A stretch of DNA of 64,000 bases from an uncultured Methanobrevibacter sp. (GCA_900320515.1 ONSJ01000019.1:1-64000); one strand, 5' to 3'; positions 27,988-38,026 are shown, numbered from the stretch's first letter. Numbers and translations: made by a program. The notes: a model not told the origin generated them from the letters alone.

Positions 27988-29421
27988 CTATCTTTTAAAA
28001 ATTTCAAAACCGGCCCTTAGGGTAATCAATACAGGATATATTTCCAGCCTTCCGGTCCACATGTCAAACATGCTGACTACTTTAAGCACAGGATCCAGAT
28101 GATAATTGATTATTCCAAGGTCTAAACCGTTGTTTCCCTGAAGGGACATTGCCGCAAACAGGCTTTTGAATGGGTCGTAGCCGAATAGGCAGAACAGTGC
28201 CCATGTAAACATGATAAACATCATGTAAAGGGTTATGTAGCTTCCTGCCTGTGCAATCGCTTTTTCCGGGATGGTGTGTCCGTGCAATTTGACAGGCACC
28301 ACCCTTCCGTCCGGAGATAGGATTTCTCTGATGTGGCGGTATATTCCTTTAAAATAAGTTATCATACGCACAAGCTTGATTGCACCTACTGTTGAACCGT
28401 TGGATCCTCCAGTCAGCATCAGGCACATCAAACAGATTAAAACGAAAGGTTGCCATCCTGCCATTGCTGTAGGTGATGCTACGCTTGCTCCTGTTGTTGT
28501 CATTGCAGACACGACTGTAAAAAGCAGTTCGATTGGAACAATGTTTGAGACAAAATAAAGCATTAAGGTAACCACTGCAATGACTGTTATGATTATTTGG
28601 AATTGCAAATCTCCAAGCAATGATTTTCCTTTTGTTTTTATGACCTTATAATGCGCCAAAAAGCTTGTGGCACCTAAAATCATCAAAACGATTGAAATCA
28701 GGTATATGAGGTTATTATGATAGAATCCCATATTTGCGTTTTTGATGCTCATTCCTCCTGTCGAAACAGTATGGAATGTATTGCAGATGGAATCAAACAG
28801 GGGCATTCCTGCAATCAGATACAATATGACTCCTGCAACTGTATAAATTGCATAAATCTGAATGGTTTTTTCCATTGTTGCTTTGATACTTGGCTTGATA
28901 CGGTCTTCACGGGCTTCTGAGTGATATAGCTTTGATGAAACGCTGCCCGGTTTTGTTAAAACGGCAATTACCATAACAACTACTCCAAGTCCTCCAACCC
29001 ACTGTTCAAAAGCTCTAAAAAATAGTATGCTGTGAGGTAATATTTCCACATCCATGAACATTGTGATTCCGGTACCGGTCAGGGCGGACATGCTTTCAAA
29101 AACGCCGTCAATGATCGGTATGTTGGTTGCTAATGTAAAAACAAAACCTCCAATAAGACTTGCCCATAGCCACGCGAAAGCTGATATTATCATACCATGC
29201 TTGAAGCGTATCTTCTTGTCGATTTTTTCTTCAAAATATTTTAGTCCAAAAACGCCTAATAATATTGAAATCAATCCAGGAATGGCAAAACTGAGAATAT
29301 AAAATTCAAAATAGATTAAATCGAATATAAGTGGAATCAAGCACATTACACCTATTCCTATCATTAAATATCCTGAATTTTTCGCAACAATCAGTAAGTC
29401 CGTTTTTGTAATATATTTCAT
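27988..29421 (-). CDS. trkH: TrkH-family potassium transporter, membrane subunit
   Basis: The 477 residues contain the four membrane-pore-membrane repeats of the Trk/Ktr/HKT superfamily. Pore-loop segments include SALTGTGITMF, HTVSTGGMS, SAMTTTGASVASP and SLQGNNGLDLG. It moves K+ across the cytoplasmic membrane under control of the TrkA subunit encoded downstream. The ATG is at 29421 in a compact 66-base gap shared with the divergent flippase-like gene. Confidence 0.94.
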   Translation of the reverse strand: MKYITKTDLLIVAKNSGYLMIGIGVMCLIPLIFDLIYFEFYILSFAIPGLISILLGVFGLKYFEEKIDKKIRFKHGMIISAFAWLWASLIGGFVFTLATNIPIIDGVFESMSALTGTGITMFMDVEILPHSILFFRAFEQWVGGLGVVVMVIAVLTKPGSVSSKLYHSEAREDRIKPSIKATMEKTIQIYAIYTVAGVILYLIAGMPLFDSICNTFHTVSTGGMSIKNANMGFYHNNLIYLISIVLMILGATSFLAHYKVIKTKGKSLLGDLQFQIIITVIAVVTLMLYFVSNIVPIELLFTVVSAMTTTGASVASPTAMAGWQPFVLICLMCLMLTGGSNGSTVGAIKLVRMITYFKGIYRHIREILSPDGRVVPVKLHGHTIPEKAIAQAGSYITLYMMFIMFTWALFCLFGYDPFKSLFAAMSLQGNNGLDLGIINYHLDPVLKVVSMFDMWTGRLEIYPVLITLRAGFEIFKR

Positions 29422-29487
29422 TAATTAAATTTTGAACAAATTTCTATATAAATTTATAAGTAATTAATAGAATAATTATATATTACT

Positions 29488-30552
29488 ATGGATAAAAAAA
29501 CCGTATTTTTATTGGGTGTGAGCATAGCAATATTGGCGGTTATGCTATATTTTGTGGGCATAGACAAAGTTATTGAAGCTTTAAAGATCGCCAAATGGGA
29601 ATATATTGCTATAGGTATCGCCATGCAAATTTTCACTTATTATCTCTACACATTGCGTTGGAAAATATTAAATGATGTGGCAAATATTAATGTTGGCATA
29701 AAAAAGTTGCTTCCGATGGTTATGGTGGGTCTTGCAGTTAACAACATCACACCTTCCGGCCGTGGGGGTGGAGAACCAGTAAGGGCTTATATTTTATCTC
29801 GCGAAGAAAATTATCCTATGGAGGAAACCTTCGCAACTGTTGTGGCTGATAGGGCATTGGATACATTTCCATTTGTTGTTTTGGCGGTCATGACAATCAT
29901 TGGAGTGAGCTTTTACTATAATTTCAATAAATGGCTGATTGTTGTCATGACTTTAGCAGTCATTGTAATAGTCATTATATTGGCAATCATTATTTACATG
30001 TCCATTAACCCAAATTTCGGAAAAAGGGTTGAGGGTTGGATAATCGGTTTGTCTAGAAGGTTTTATAAGAAAAATTCCGAAGAGTTTGAAGAAAAGATCC
30101 ATAAGACCATCCGTGATTTTCAAGGTACAATGAGAAACATGATATATAATAAGAAGGTTATGTATTATGCATTGCCTTTGTCATTTGTAATTTGGTTTTT
30201 TGAAATATTCAGAGTCTATTTTGTATTTTTAGCATTTGGAGCCAATATCAATCCTTTCGTTATCGGGCAGGTGTTTATTATGGCTTCATTAGTTGGAATG
30301 ATTCCTTTGCTTCCTGGAGGAGTGGGCGCTGTAGATGGAATCATGGTTGTCTTTTATTCAGCTGCAGGAGTAACAGCATCAATTAGTATGGCTGCAACTC
30401 TTATTGAAAGGTTAATTTCATTTTGGATGGCTATAATAATTGGTTTATGTATTTTACCTTATTATGGTACCTCTGTTTTGGATAAGATATCCGGTTTTTC
30501 ATCTGACGATAAGCTTGAAGAGTCATCTGAAGATGGTCCGGCAGATAAATAG
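29488..30552 (+). CDS. UPF0104 / LPG-synthase-TM (YbhN-like) flippase-domain protein
   Basis: The 354 residues have about eight hydrophobic segments and the family signatures VNNITPSGRGGGEPVRAYIL and PLLPGGVGAVDGIMV. Homologues include bacterial YbhN, the flippase half of MprF, and archaeal AglD-like proteins. They are thought to move lipids or lipid-linked sugars across the membrane. The charged C-terminal tail (SSDDKLEESSEDGP) is cytoplasmic-looking. The gene stands alone and its substrate is unknown. Confidence 0.85.
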   Translation: MDKKTVFLLGVSIAILAVMLYFVGIDKVIEALKIAKWEYIAIGIAMQIFTYYLYTLRWKILNDVANINVGIKKLLPMVMVGLAVNNITPSGRGGGEPVRAYILSREENYPMEETFATVVADRALDTFPFVVLAVMTIIGVSFYYNFNKWLIVVMTLAVIVIVIILAIIIYMSINPNFGKRVEGWIIGLSRRFYKKNSEEFEEKIHKTIRDFQGTMRNMIYNKKVMYYALPLSFVIWFFEIFRVYFVFLAFGANINPFVIGQVFIMASLVGMIPLLPGGVGAVDGIMVVFYSAAGVTASISMAATLIERLISFWMAIIIGLCILPYYGTSVLDKISGFSSDDKLEESSEDGPADK

Positions 30553-30629
30553 AAAACTTTATTTTAATATATTATCATAAATTTATTTATCACAAAAAAT
30601 TTAAATTTTAAAAAAATTTTGGTGAAAAT

Positions 30630-31514
30630 ATGGAAATTAATGGTGTAGAAATACAAGATACCTTTGCTGAAGGTTTTGGAATTAAAGTATCTAGATTGAT
30701 TATTACTGCAGCTACTAAACATTTAGCTAAAATTGCAGCTACTGAAGCTACCGGATTTGCTACTTCAGTTATCGGATGTCCTGCAGAAGCAGGTATTGAC
30801 CAATATGTTCCTCCAACTGAATCCCCAGATGGAAGACCAGGTTATGCAATTATGATTTGTCACATGTCCAAAAAAGCTTTAGGCGGACAAATCATGGACA
30901 GAATCGGACAATGTGTTTTAACTGCTCCTACAGCAGCAGCATTCAATGCTTTAGAAAGTGAAGAATCCTTCCCAACCGGAAAACAACTCAAATTCTTCGG
31001 TGACGGATTCGAAACTGAAAAAGACGTAAACGGCAAAAAAATGCACGTTATTCCTATCATGTCTGGTGAATTCTTGGTTGAAGATGAAATGGGATGCAAA
31101 GACGGAGTAGCTGGTGGAAACTTCTTCATCATGGCTGACAGTCAAATGGCTTCTATCGTTGCTGCTGAAGCTGCTGTTGATGCTATTCACGCTGTTCCTG
31201 GTGTAATCACTCCTTTCTCTGGTGGTATGGTTGCTTCCGGTTCTAAAACTGGTTCAAAATACTCTTTCATGAGCGCATCCACCAACGAAAAAGAATGTGT
31301 AACTTTAAAAGATCAAGTAGAAACTGAATTACCAGAAAACGTATTCGGTAACATGGAAATCGTTATTGACGGTGTAGATGAAGAATCCGTCAAAGCTGCT
31401 ATGAAAGCAGGTATTGAAGCTGCTTGTCAAGTGCCTGGTGTTATTGAAATCGGTGCTGGTAACTACGGCGGAAGCTTAGGTCCTTACCAAATCCACTTAC
31501 AAGAATTATTCTAG
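30630..31514 (+). CDS. ftr: Formylmethanofuran:tetrahydromethanopterin formyltransferase
   Basis: Second step of methanogenesis from CO2: transfers the formyl group from formylmethanofuran to tetrahydromethanopterin in the cytoplasm. The 294 residues match the enzyme's length and carry its conserved regions ([68 protein letters not shown]). Codon use is strongly biased compared with neighbours (few rare codons, GGT/GGA Gly), as expected for a highly expressed enzyme. The ATG follows TTTTGGTGAAAAT, and a strong terminator follows. Confidence 0.98.
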   Translation: MEINGVEIQDTFAEGFGIKVSRLIITAATKHLAKIAATEATGFATSVIGCPAEAGIDQYVPPTESPDGRPGYAIMICHMSKKALGGQIMDRIGQCVLTAPTAAAFNALESEESFPTGKQLKFFGDGFETEKDVNGKKMHVIPIMSGEFLVEDEMGCKDGVAGGNFFIMADSQMASIVAAEAAVDAIHAVPGVITPFSGGMVASGSKTGSKYSFMSASTNEKECVTLKDQVETELPENVFGNMEIVIDGVDEESVKAAMKAGIEAACQVPGVIEIGAGNYGGSLGPYQIHLQELF

Positions 31515-31550
31515 AGAGAGTTAAACTCTCTTTCTTTTCTCTTTTTTTTG
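31515..31550 (+). terminator. Hairpin plus T-tract after ftr
   Basis: AGAGAGT (31515-31521) pairs perfectly with ACTCTCT (31525-31531) and is followed by T-rich sequence. The remaining ~170 bases to the next gene are AT-rich, with no gene visible. Confidence 0.85.
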
Positions 31551-31720
31551 ATATTTTTTTAATATTGGTCATAGTTTTTATTATTCTTTTTTTGATTGTC
31601 TGATTATTATTATATGGGGTATGATATTTTTTACGGTAAAATAAGGGGATTTTTGCTTTGTAAAAAATAAAAAGTTTTAGTAAAATTAAAATAATATTTT
31701 AATAAAAATAATATTGGGTA

Positions 31721-33532
31721 ATGCATATGTTGCTAAACAGAAATTATTCAATAATTCTATTATTGCTTTTAATATTTTTAACTGTCGGTGTAGTTTCGGC
31801 AAATGATAATATTACGGATGACATTTCACTAAATGAGGAAATGCCATCTCAAAATCTTTCTGAAACTCCATTAACTGAAGAAATTGAAAGTGATGGTAAT
31901 GACAATATACAGAATTTCGAGGAAACTACAATACAGGTCAAAGATGTAAATACATATTATAAGGAAAAATCCGAATTGGTTGCCTATTTAAAGGATTCCA
32001 ACAATCAGCCAATTGCAAACAAGAAGATTCTCATTTCCTTAAACAATAAAAATTATGATAAAATTACCGATAATTTGGGCAAGGTTATTTTAAAGCTTAA
32101 TCTGAATCCGGGAACCTACACTGCGAAATTCAGCTTTGAAGGAAACAGTGACTATGCTGCATGCAGTGCAAATGCCATTGTTAAGGTCAATAAGGCATCT
32201 CTGCAAATAAATACTAAAAATTTTAAGACTTATTTTGAATCAGGATTTTATTTCAAGGCAAAGGTCATCAATAAGGTTACTAAAAAACCTGTTGAAGGCG
32301 TTAGGGTAGCTTTTAAAGTTTATAAGAACAATAAATATAGGACCTATTGGGCAACTACCGATGCGAGGGGTGTTGCAAAATTGAAGAAAAATCTTAAGGT
32401 CGGATCTTACAATGTTGTGACATCAATTAAGAAAAGCAAGAATTTGAAGGCCAAAAAGGCAAAGGCAAAATTGACCATCAAGGAGACTGCTGAAATGGGT
32501 TGCAGTTCCCTGTATCTGCAGGTGGGCAAATCTGAATCCGTTGCGGCTTTCAGAAGGGATGCGACAAATGCCAAATTACTGCACATTGTTAAATACAAAA
32601 TAAACGGCAAGGCCGCAATTAAGCAATATAAGACCAACAGCTACTTTTTCCATCTTGTGACAACAGCAGACGGCTGGATGTTTGGAACAGGTGGTGTGGA
32701 TAATCCAACTGTCAATCATGCCATAGAAAATCTTGCCGGCAAAATAATCAAGGCGGGTAAAATCAAAAAGTCACACCTCAGAAAAATTCAAAGTTATGAA
32801 AGAAGATTGTCCCTTGGTCATTTTTCAATCAAGGCTCCAAATGGAGAGTATGGTCTTGTCTGGAGTGGCAGTATCATTAAAGGCAAATTAAAAGCCGGCG
32901 AGTTTATTGATGTTCCTAATGTTCGCTCTTCATTTAGGCATGGAAATTGGGCAAAATTATCTAAAAATCCTGCAACTGCCGCAATCAAGGCTGCCGCAAC
33001 CGATTCATATGGGGTCAACAGAAGGGATGTGACTGCATTCCATTGGAAAGCGACTACAAAAGAGGGCAAAACGACTTCCACTTTAAAGGTTTATGTTGCA
33101 AACGATAACGGCCGTTTGGTTGGAAGAAGCACAGGGGGCCTTATGGATGATGTAAAATTCAAGGGCGTTTTCTTCTCAAAATATCATTTGCCTAAAACAC
33201 CTTCCAAACTGCTGCTTGGCACTCACAGCTTCGGAAGCATAGACAAGTTAATCAAGACACAAACAAGGGTCAATGCTCCAAAACTGACAAAAGTCCAGAA
33301 TGAATCTAAGACTTTAGACATAACAGTTAAGGATAAGAAAACCAAAAAGCCAATCAAGAATCTCAAGCTTAAGCTAAAGATAGGCGAAAAGGTTTATACG
33401 GTAAAAACAAATTCAAAGGGTGTTGCGAAGTTCAATACCAAATCATTGGATGAGGGAACCTATAAGGTTGCAATCTTCTCCGGAGATGATAGGTATTATG
33501 TATCCGCTAAAAGTACAATTAAAATAACTTGA
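31721..33532 (+). CDS. Secreted Ig-like surface protein with an unidentified globular domain
   Basis: The 603 residues begin with a signal peptide (IILLLLLIFLTVGVVSA) and an acidic linker. Two Ig-like (Big) repeats lie at about 70-260, rich in K/N with GxAKxxxN and LxxGxYxV patterns. A globular domain spans about 261-520, and a further Ig-like repeat forms the C-terminus. The globular domain starts right after an MGCSS sequence and contains LGHFSIKAPNGEYGLVWSG, VPNVRSSFRHG and TAFHWKA. I do not recognise it with certainty; the pattern recalls Ntn-type amide hydrolases, which is speculative. No transmembrane anchor is visible at the C-terminus. Confidence 0.8.
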   Translation: MHMLLNRNYSIILLLLLIFLTVGVVSANDNITDDISLNEEMPSQNLSETPLTEEIESDGNDNIQNFEETTIQVKDVNTYYKEKSELVAYLKDSNNQPIANKKILISLNNKNYDKITDNLGKVILKLNLNPGTYTAKFSFEGNSDYAACSANAIVKVNKASLQINTKNFKTYFESGFYFKAKVINKVTKKPVEGVRVAFKVYKNNKYRTYWATTDARGVAKLKKNLKVGSYNVVTSIKKSKNLKAKKAKAKLTIKETAEMGCSSLYLQVGKSESVAAFRRDATNAKLLHIVKYKINGKAAIKQYKTNSYFFHLVTTADGWMFGTGGVDNPTVNHAIENLAGKIIKAGKIKKSHLRKIQSYERRLSLGHFSIKAPNGEYGLVWSGSIIKGKLKAGEFIDVPNVRSSFRHGNWAKLSKNPATAAIKAAATDSYGVNRRDVTAFHWKATTKEGKTTSTLKVYVANDNGRLVGRSTGGLMDDVKFKGVFFSKYHLPKTPSKLLLGTHSFGSIDKLIKTQTRVNAPKLTKVQNESKTLDITVKDKKTKKPIKNLKLKLKIGEKVYTVKTNSKGVAKFNTKSLDEGTYKVAIFSGDDRYYVSAKSTIKIT

Positions 33533-33538
33533 TTGTAC

Positions 33539-34669
33539 TTAATTTATTTCTTTTGATGTGATTTTAGCTATTTCTTCATTTGTCAGGTTTACGCCGATTA
33601 TTTCTTCCTGTTTTTCCAGATCTTTCAGCAGCTTATCGAATGCTACTTGGTCAGGGCCTGAAATGAAATGGGAATGCACGGTATTCACGGTTTTATATAA
33701 GTTTTCCAATGCATGCCTCTGGTCATCATGGCTGTTTAAATAATTCTGGTATCGTTTTCCGTCATGCAATTTCATTGCTTTGATTTCACGTGTCAGTGGT
33801 GTTTCAATTCCTGGAAGGTGGTAATCTATGCTTTCCAATGTGCAGCCATGCTTTGCAATTAACCTAAATTCGTCATATATCTCATCAACAGTATGTTTTA
33901 CTGTAACTCTTAGGATATGTGGCCTTGTGGATTCGTAGTACAGGTCTTCTCCTCCAATTATTTCCGGTGAGACTATCTTATCTGCCCCGGCTTTTCTAAG
34001 TCTTTTGATGTTGTCGAGTTTGCTGGCCCTTGTGACAATCCATGCATCCGGATTTGTTTCCCTGATTGTCAATACGATATACAGGTTGTTCACGTCATCT
34101 CCGGTACATATTATGACGCTTCTGCATTTTTTGCCTGCCAGTTTTGCTATAAGGTCATCTTCAATCGCATCTTCATTTATGACGATGAGGTTATCGGCTT
34201 CTTTAAGGGATTCGCATTTGTCCTTGTCCTTGTCTATTACAATCACATTCTGATTTCTATCAAGCAGCTCTTCAAGAACCACTTTTCCAACTCTTCCTAA
34301 ACCGCAGATAATATAATAATCCTTCATTACTTCAATGGCTTTCATTTTTTTGGCTCCTTGTGAATATTCACTCATTTTTTCCTGGAAATTTGTTAAAATA
34401 ATATTAAATACATATGCAAGTAATCCGACTCCTCCAATCGCCAGTGTGGTTGCAAATATCTTTTGAATTCCGGTGGACGGCAGGAAATCCCCATATCCTA
34501 CTGTGGTCATTGTAATGGTTGCATAGTATATTGAGTCAAACCAGCCCAAATTCATTATATAATGTGTACCGACGATTCCGTAAATGAAGAGGGCCGCTAT
34601 AAAAATAATGCCGTTGTCTATGTATCTTGTCGGCATTTTTGTTAAGATTTTAAATGTTATTTTTCGCAT
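33539..34669 (-). CDS. RCK-domain potassium channel (MthK-like)
   Basis: The 376 residues start with two transmembrane helices around a pore loop carrying the selectivity filter TVGYGD (about residues 55-60). An RCK domain follows with the Rossmann signature YIICGLGRVGKVVLEELL, INEDAIEDDLI and CTGDDVNNLY. The C-terminal part (about 230-376) includes a TrkA_C-like region and a charged tail. Related to MthK of Methanothermobacter, which is calcium-gated. It is convergent with the preceding surface-protein gene, leaving 6 bases between stops. Confidence 0.92.
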   Translation of the reverse strand: MRKITFKILTKMPTRYIDNGIIFIAALFIYGIVGTHYIMNLGWFDSIYYATITMTTVGYGDFLPSTGIQKIFATTLAIGGVGLLAYVFNIILTNFQEKMSEYSQGAKKMKAIEVMKDYYIICGLGRVGKVVLEELLDRNQNVIVIDKDKDKCESLKEADNLIVINEDAIEDDLIAKLAGKKCRSVIICTGDDVNNLYIVLTIRETNPDAWIVTRASKLDNIKRLRKAGADKIVSPEIIGGEDLYYESTRPHILRVTVKHTVDEIYDEFRLIAKHGCTLESIDYHLPGIETPLTREIKAMKLHDGKRYQNYLNSHDDQRHALENLYKTVNTVHSHFISGPDQVAFDKLLKDLEKQEEIIGVNLTNEEIAKITSKEIN

Positions 34670-34809
34670 ATGATTTTTCCTAAACTTAATCTAATTATAT
34701 TTATATCACTAATCTGTTTTAAATATTTGAAAAATGTCGGATAATTTTGTGTCAGAAAACAGGATTGATAAGGGAATCATGATTAAAAAAAGAAAAGAGA
34801 GTGGCTTAA

Positions 34810-35526
34810 TTATACTTCAGAGTATAATAAACCAATAACTCTGTGGTAGAATAATACCAGGTAAACCATAGCGATACCTAACAGGACATTTCCGAGTATA
34901 GTGTTTATTCTGGCAACGATGCCTGTAACAAATAGGATGACCACAGCTATGATTATGATGATGAGTATTGCTGTAATAAGTTTGCCGATACCTACTCTGG
35001 ATATGTCTCCGATAGCTTCCCCTACAGCTAAAGCTTCACCCAAACTGTCTGTTTTTGCCAATCTGCATCTGGCCATGAAGTTTGCTAAAGCAAATACTAT
35101 AACTAAGATTATGCTGATTATGGCTAGGATCCAGTCTCTGAAGATAAATCCCAAAACAAAAATGATGACCGCAGGGATAAGGTAATATGCGATATCAACA
35201 GCAAGTAATTTGATTGCATTTGGAACCTGCCTTGCGAAATCAATGTTGGGGGTGTCACTTCTTCTTTCAATACCGTATTTTACAATGTCCAGTCCATATC
35301 CTTCAATCAGGAACAGCAATAAAATGAAAACAATGATTCCGAGAATTGCCACTCCGTCAAGAGCAAAAGAGGATGCTCCTGTTGTACCTGCAGCAGTTAA
35401 AAACGCGATTATTGTTGTTCCTCCGACAATTGCTGCAATTATTCCTAAAACTATGTATAAAACTAAAGCTTTAATATTATGTAATGGATATATCAAAGCG
35501 TCACTTATTATATCTCCTAAATTCAT
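34810..35526 (-). CDS. DUF4013 membrane protein
   Basis: The 238 residues contain about six hydrophobic segments. The N-terminus (LGDIISDALIYPLHNIKAL) and the FMARCRLAKTDSL element after the fourth segment are typical of DUF4013 proteins, which are common in methanogens and have no known function. It stands alone. The start follows AAGGTGAATTAA. On the 3' side, the minus strand runs into CTTTTCTTTTTTT, a likely U-tract terminator. Confidence 0.82.
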   Translation of the reverse strand: MNLGDIISDALIYPLHNIKALVLYIVLGIIAAIVGGTTIIAFLTAAGTTGASSFALDGVAILGIIVFILLLFLIEGYGLDIVKYGIERRSDTPNIDFARQVPNAIKLLAVDIAYYLIPAVIIFVLGFIFRDWILAIISIILVIVFALANFMARCRLAKTDSLGEALAVGEAIGDISRVGIGKLITAILIIIIIAVVILFVTGIVARINTILGNVLLGIAMVYLVLFYHRVIGLLYSEV

Positions 35527-35681
35527 TTAATTCACCTTGTTTTATTTTAAACTCAGTATGAGTAAGTATTAGTTTTATTTATCGTTCAATATAAATATTG
35601 TTATAATCTACATTCATTGAATCTTTGCATGTTTTGGACGCTTTGATTTCAAAATACATGAAGAGAATAATGTTTTTGAAG

Positions 35682-35699
35682 TGTGAATAAAAATTCACA
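35682..35699. promoter_or_regulatory. Perfect dyad TGTGAAT-N4-ATTCACA, possible operator
   Basis: Seven-base arms flank AAAA in the 258-bp divergent gap between the DUF4013 gene and the NAD(P)HX-repair gene. It fits the bacterial ARG-box pattern (TGAAT-WWWW-ATTCA), but an ArgR in this organism is not established. It lies about 85 bases upstream of the ATG at 35785. The rest of the gap shows only AT-rich promoter-like sequence. Confidence 0.4.
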
Positions 35700-35784
35700 T
35701 AGTAAAAATAATTCAGTGATTTTAAAAAATCTTATTAAGGGTTAGATTCATACAAAATATTGTTTTAGAATAGGTGTAGATATT

Positions 35785-37326
35785 ATGAAACCCATTGATA
35801 TGATGGTTACGGATTATAATTGTGAATATTTAGGTTTATCTAGATTGTGCTTGATGGAATCTGCCGGCAAATCTCTTTCTGAGGAAGTGGGCAAAATTGC
35901 GGTTTATACATTTTCAAAACCTGTGAAGGTAGTAATTTTTACAGGTTCCGGCGGAAATGGAGGGGATGGTTTCGTGGCCGCAAGATACCTGCTTAACAGG
36001 GGCTATGATGTGGATGTCTATATGCTGAAGGAGAATATCCGATCAAAAGAGGCTAAAATAAACTTTGAAATCTTAAAAAACATGAAACCGAGACTGTCAC
36101 GCCTGACAATCTATAATTTAAAGACATTGGATGACATCAACAATACTGAAGTCGCCAAAAGCAAGGACAGTGAATTCGTCATTGTCGATGGGCTTTTAGG
36201 CACTGGAATCAAAGGAAAGCTTCAGACCAATGTCAGAAGGGCAATCGAGATAATAAACCAGTCAAACGGCATTAAGATAAGTGTTGATGTGCCTTCAGGA
36301 ATGGACCCTCTGACCGGTGAAGTAACTGACCTTGCCGTGGTTCCGGATTATACAATCAGTTTTCATAAAATCAAAACAGGCGTAAGGGATGCTGAAGAGG
36401 AGCTTGTCGGAGGTCTTGTAACTGCAGACATAGGAATTCCCTTCGAAGCCGAATACTTTGTAAGCTACGGTGACTTTTTAAGGCTCAAGAATAGGGATGA
36501 AAAATCACACAAGGGAAACAATGGACGATTATTGATTGTTGGCGGAAGCGGGGATTACTCAGGTGCACCGGCAATTGCCGGAATGGCCGCAATAGGTGCG
36601 GGATGCGATTTGGTATACGTCGCAACACCTGAAAAGTCAGCCGAGGCCATCAAGTCAACATCTCCCGATTTGATTGTAAAGTCTCTGGAAGGGGATAACC
36701 TGTCATTAAATCATTCCAGAGAGATATTGGAATTGGCGGATAATGTCGATTGCGTTTTGATGGGTCCAGGTGCCGGAATTGATGAGGAAACTTCAAAGCT
36801 ATTCAATGTGCTTGTTGCAAAAATTAAAAAGCCAATTGTTTTGGATGCTGATGCCTTAAAGCAGGTCGAATTGAAATTGATCAAAAACCGTGAAGACGTC
36901 ATATTGACACCGCATATTTTTGAGTTCAAATCATTTTTCAACATCAATAACGATTTAAAGCTTGACATCGACTCATATGACTTTAAGAAGGTCGATGAAA
37001 ACATCACTGAGTTTCAGCAAATCACTCGCCAAATCAGGGGGACTGTAATCGTTAAGGGGCAGTATGATTTGATTTTACAGAACACTCGTTTTAGAATCAA
37101 TAAGTCAGGAAATGCCGGAATGACCGTTGGAGGAACAGGTGATGCACTGTCAGGAATATGTGCAAGCTTGCTTACACAGGATTTGGATCCGTTTGACTGT
37201 GCATGCCTTGGAGTTTTCATCAACGGCCTTGCCGGTGAAAGGGCATTTGACGTTAAGGGAAATGGATTTTCTGCAACAGACCTGGTATCCTACATAGGCA
37301 GTGTGATTAGGGATGGATTACGTTAA
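35785..37326 (+). CDS. nnr: Bifunctional NAD(P)HX epimerase / ADP-dependent NAD(P)HX dehydratase
   Basis: Repairs hydrated NADH and NADPH. The N-terminal epimerase domain (about 1-215) has TGSGGNGGDGFVAARYL and VDGLLGTGIKGKL. The C-terminal ribokinase-like dehydratase domain (about 230-513) has HKGNNGRLLIVGGSGDYSGAP, MGPGAGID, LDADALK, LTPHIFEF and the nucleotide-binding NAGMTVGGTGDALSGI. The 513 residues match the fused form. The stop lies 14 bases inside the start of sfsA, so the two genes are coupled. Confidence 0.95.
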   Translation: MKPIDMMVTDYNCEYLGLSRLCLMESAGKSLSEEVGKIAVYTFSKPVKVVIFTGSGGNGGDGFVAARYLLNRGYDVDVYMLKENIRSKEAKINFEILKNMKPRLSRLTIYNLKTLDDINNTEVAKSKDSEFVIVDGLLGTGIKGKLQTNVRRAIEIINQSNGIKISVDVPSGMDPLTGEVTDLAVVPDYTISFHKIKTGVRDAEEELVGGLVTADIGIPFEAEYFVSYGDFLRLKNRDEKSHKGNNGRLLIVGGSGDYSGAPAIAGMAAIGAGCDLVYVATPEKSAEAIKSTSPDLIVKSLEGDNLSLNHSREILELADNVDCVLMGPGAGIDEETSKLFNVLVAKIKKPIVLDADALKQVELKLIKNREDVILTPHIFEFKSFFNINNDLKLDIDSYDFKKVDENITEFQQITRQIRGTVIVKGQYDLILQNTRFRINKSGNAGMTVGGTGDALSGICASLLTQDLDPFDCACLGVFINGLAGERAFDVKGNGFSATDLVSYIGSVIRDGLR

Positions 37327-38026
37327 GGGAATCTTTAAGAACCGTCCAAACAGGTTCATTGCCGAAGTTGAGGTGGATGGCAGTTTGGAGATTGCACACG
37401 TGCCAAATACAGGCAGGTGCAGGGAGCTTTTGGTCGAAGATGCAGTGGTCTGGCTTAAGCCTTCCGACAATCCTAACCGCAAGACAAAGTTTTCCCTGCA
37501 CTTCGTCGAGAACAAGGGAGTGTTGGTATCACTTTACTCACAGCAAGCCAATAGCATAGTATATGATGCAATCACGAATGGCAAAATAAAAGAGCTTGCA
37601 GGCTATAATCATCACCAAAGAGAAAAGACAGTCGACAACTCACGGATAGATATATACTTGTCTAATGAAAAAGAGGAATGTTATGTTGAAGTCAAGGGCG
37701 TGACATTGATTGTTGATGGGGAGGCAAGATTTCCCGATGCTCCAACCGAAAGGGGAGCAAAACACTTGAAAGAGCTGATTAAACTCAAAAAGGATGGAAA
37801 CCGGTGTGCGGTGTTTTTCCTGATACAGCATCCTATCGGAAAATTCTTCAGGCCGAATTGGGAAAATGATCCTGTGTTCAGCCAAACCTTAAATGATGCA
37901 TATGATGCGGGAGTTGAAATACTGGTCTATCGCTGCGACAATCAACTTTCCGGCATAGAACTGATTCCCGAATCATTGGATTTTGATTTGGGAGAGAGTC
38001 TCGCCGATGGCATCGTTGATGACTAG
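37313..38026 (+). CDS. sfsA: SfsA-family nuclease / sugar fermentation stimulation protein
   Basis: The 237 residues match the SfsA family: an N-terminal OB-like part with RPNRFIAEVEVDG and HVPNTGRCRELL, then a PD-(D/E)XK nuclease-like core with YVEVKGVTLIV and FPDAPTERGAKHL. The E. coli protein binds DNA and was first seen as a maltose regulator; the family is now often annotated as nuclease. It overlaps the end of the NAD(P)HX-repair gene by 14 bases. Its last 54 bases overlap the 3' end of the convergent sir2 gene. Confidence 0.93.
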   Translation: MDYVKGIFKNRPNRFIAEVEVDGSLEIAHVPNTGRCRELLVEDAVVWLKPSDNPNRKTKFSLHFVENKGVLVSLYSQQANSIVYDAITNGKIKELAGYNHHQREKTVDNSRIDIYLSNEKEECYVEVKGVTLIVDGEARFPDAPTERGAKHLKELIKLKKDGNRCAVFFLIQHPIGKFFRPNWENDPVFSQTLNDAYDAGVEILVYRCDNQLSGIELIPESLDFDLGESLADGIVDD

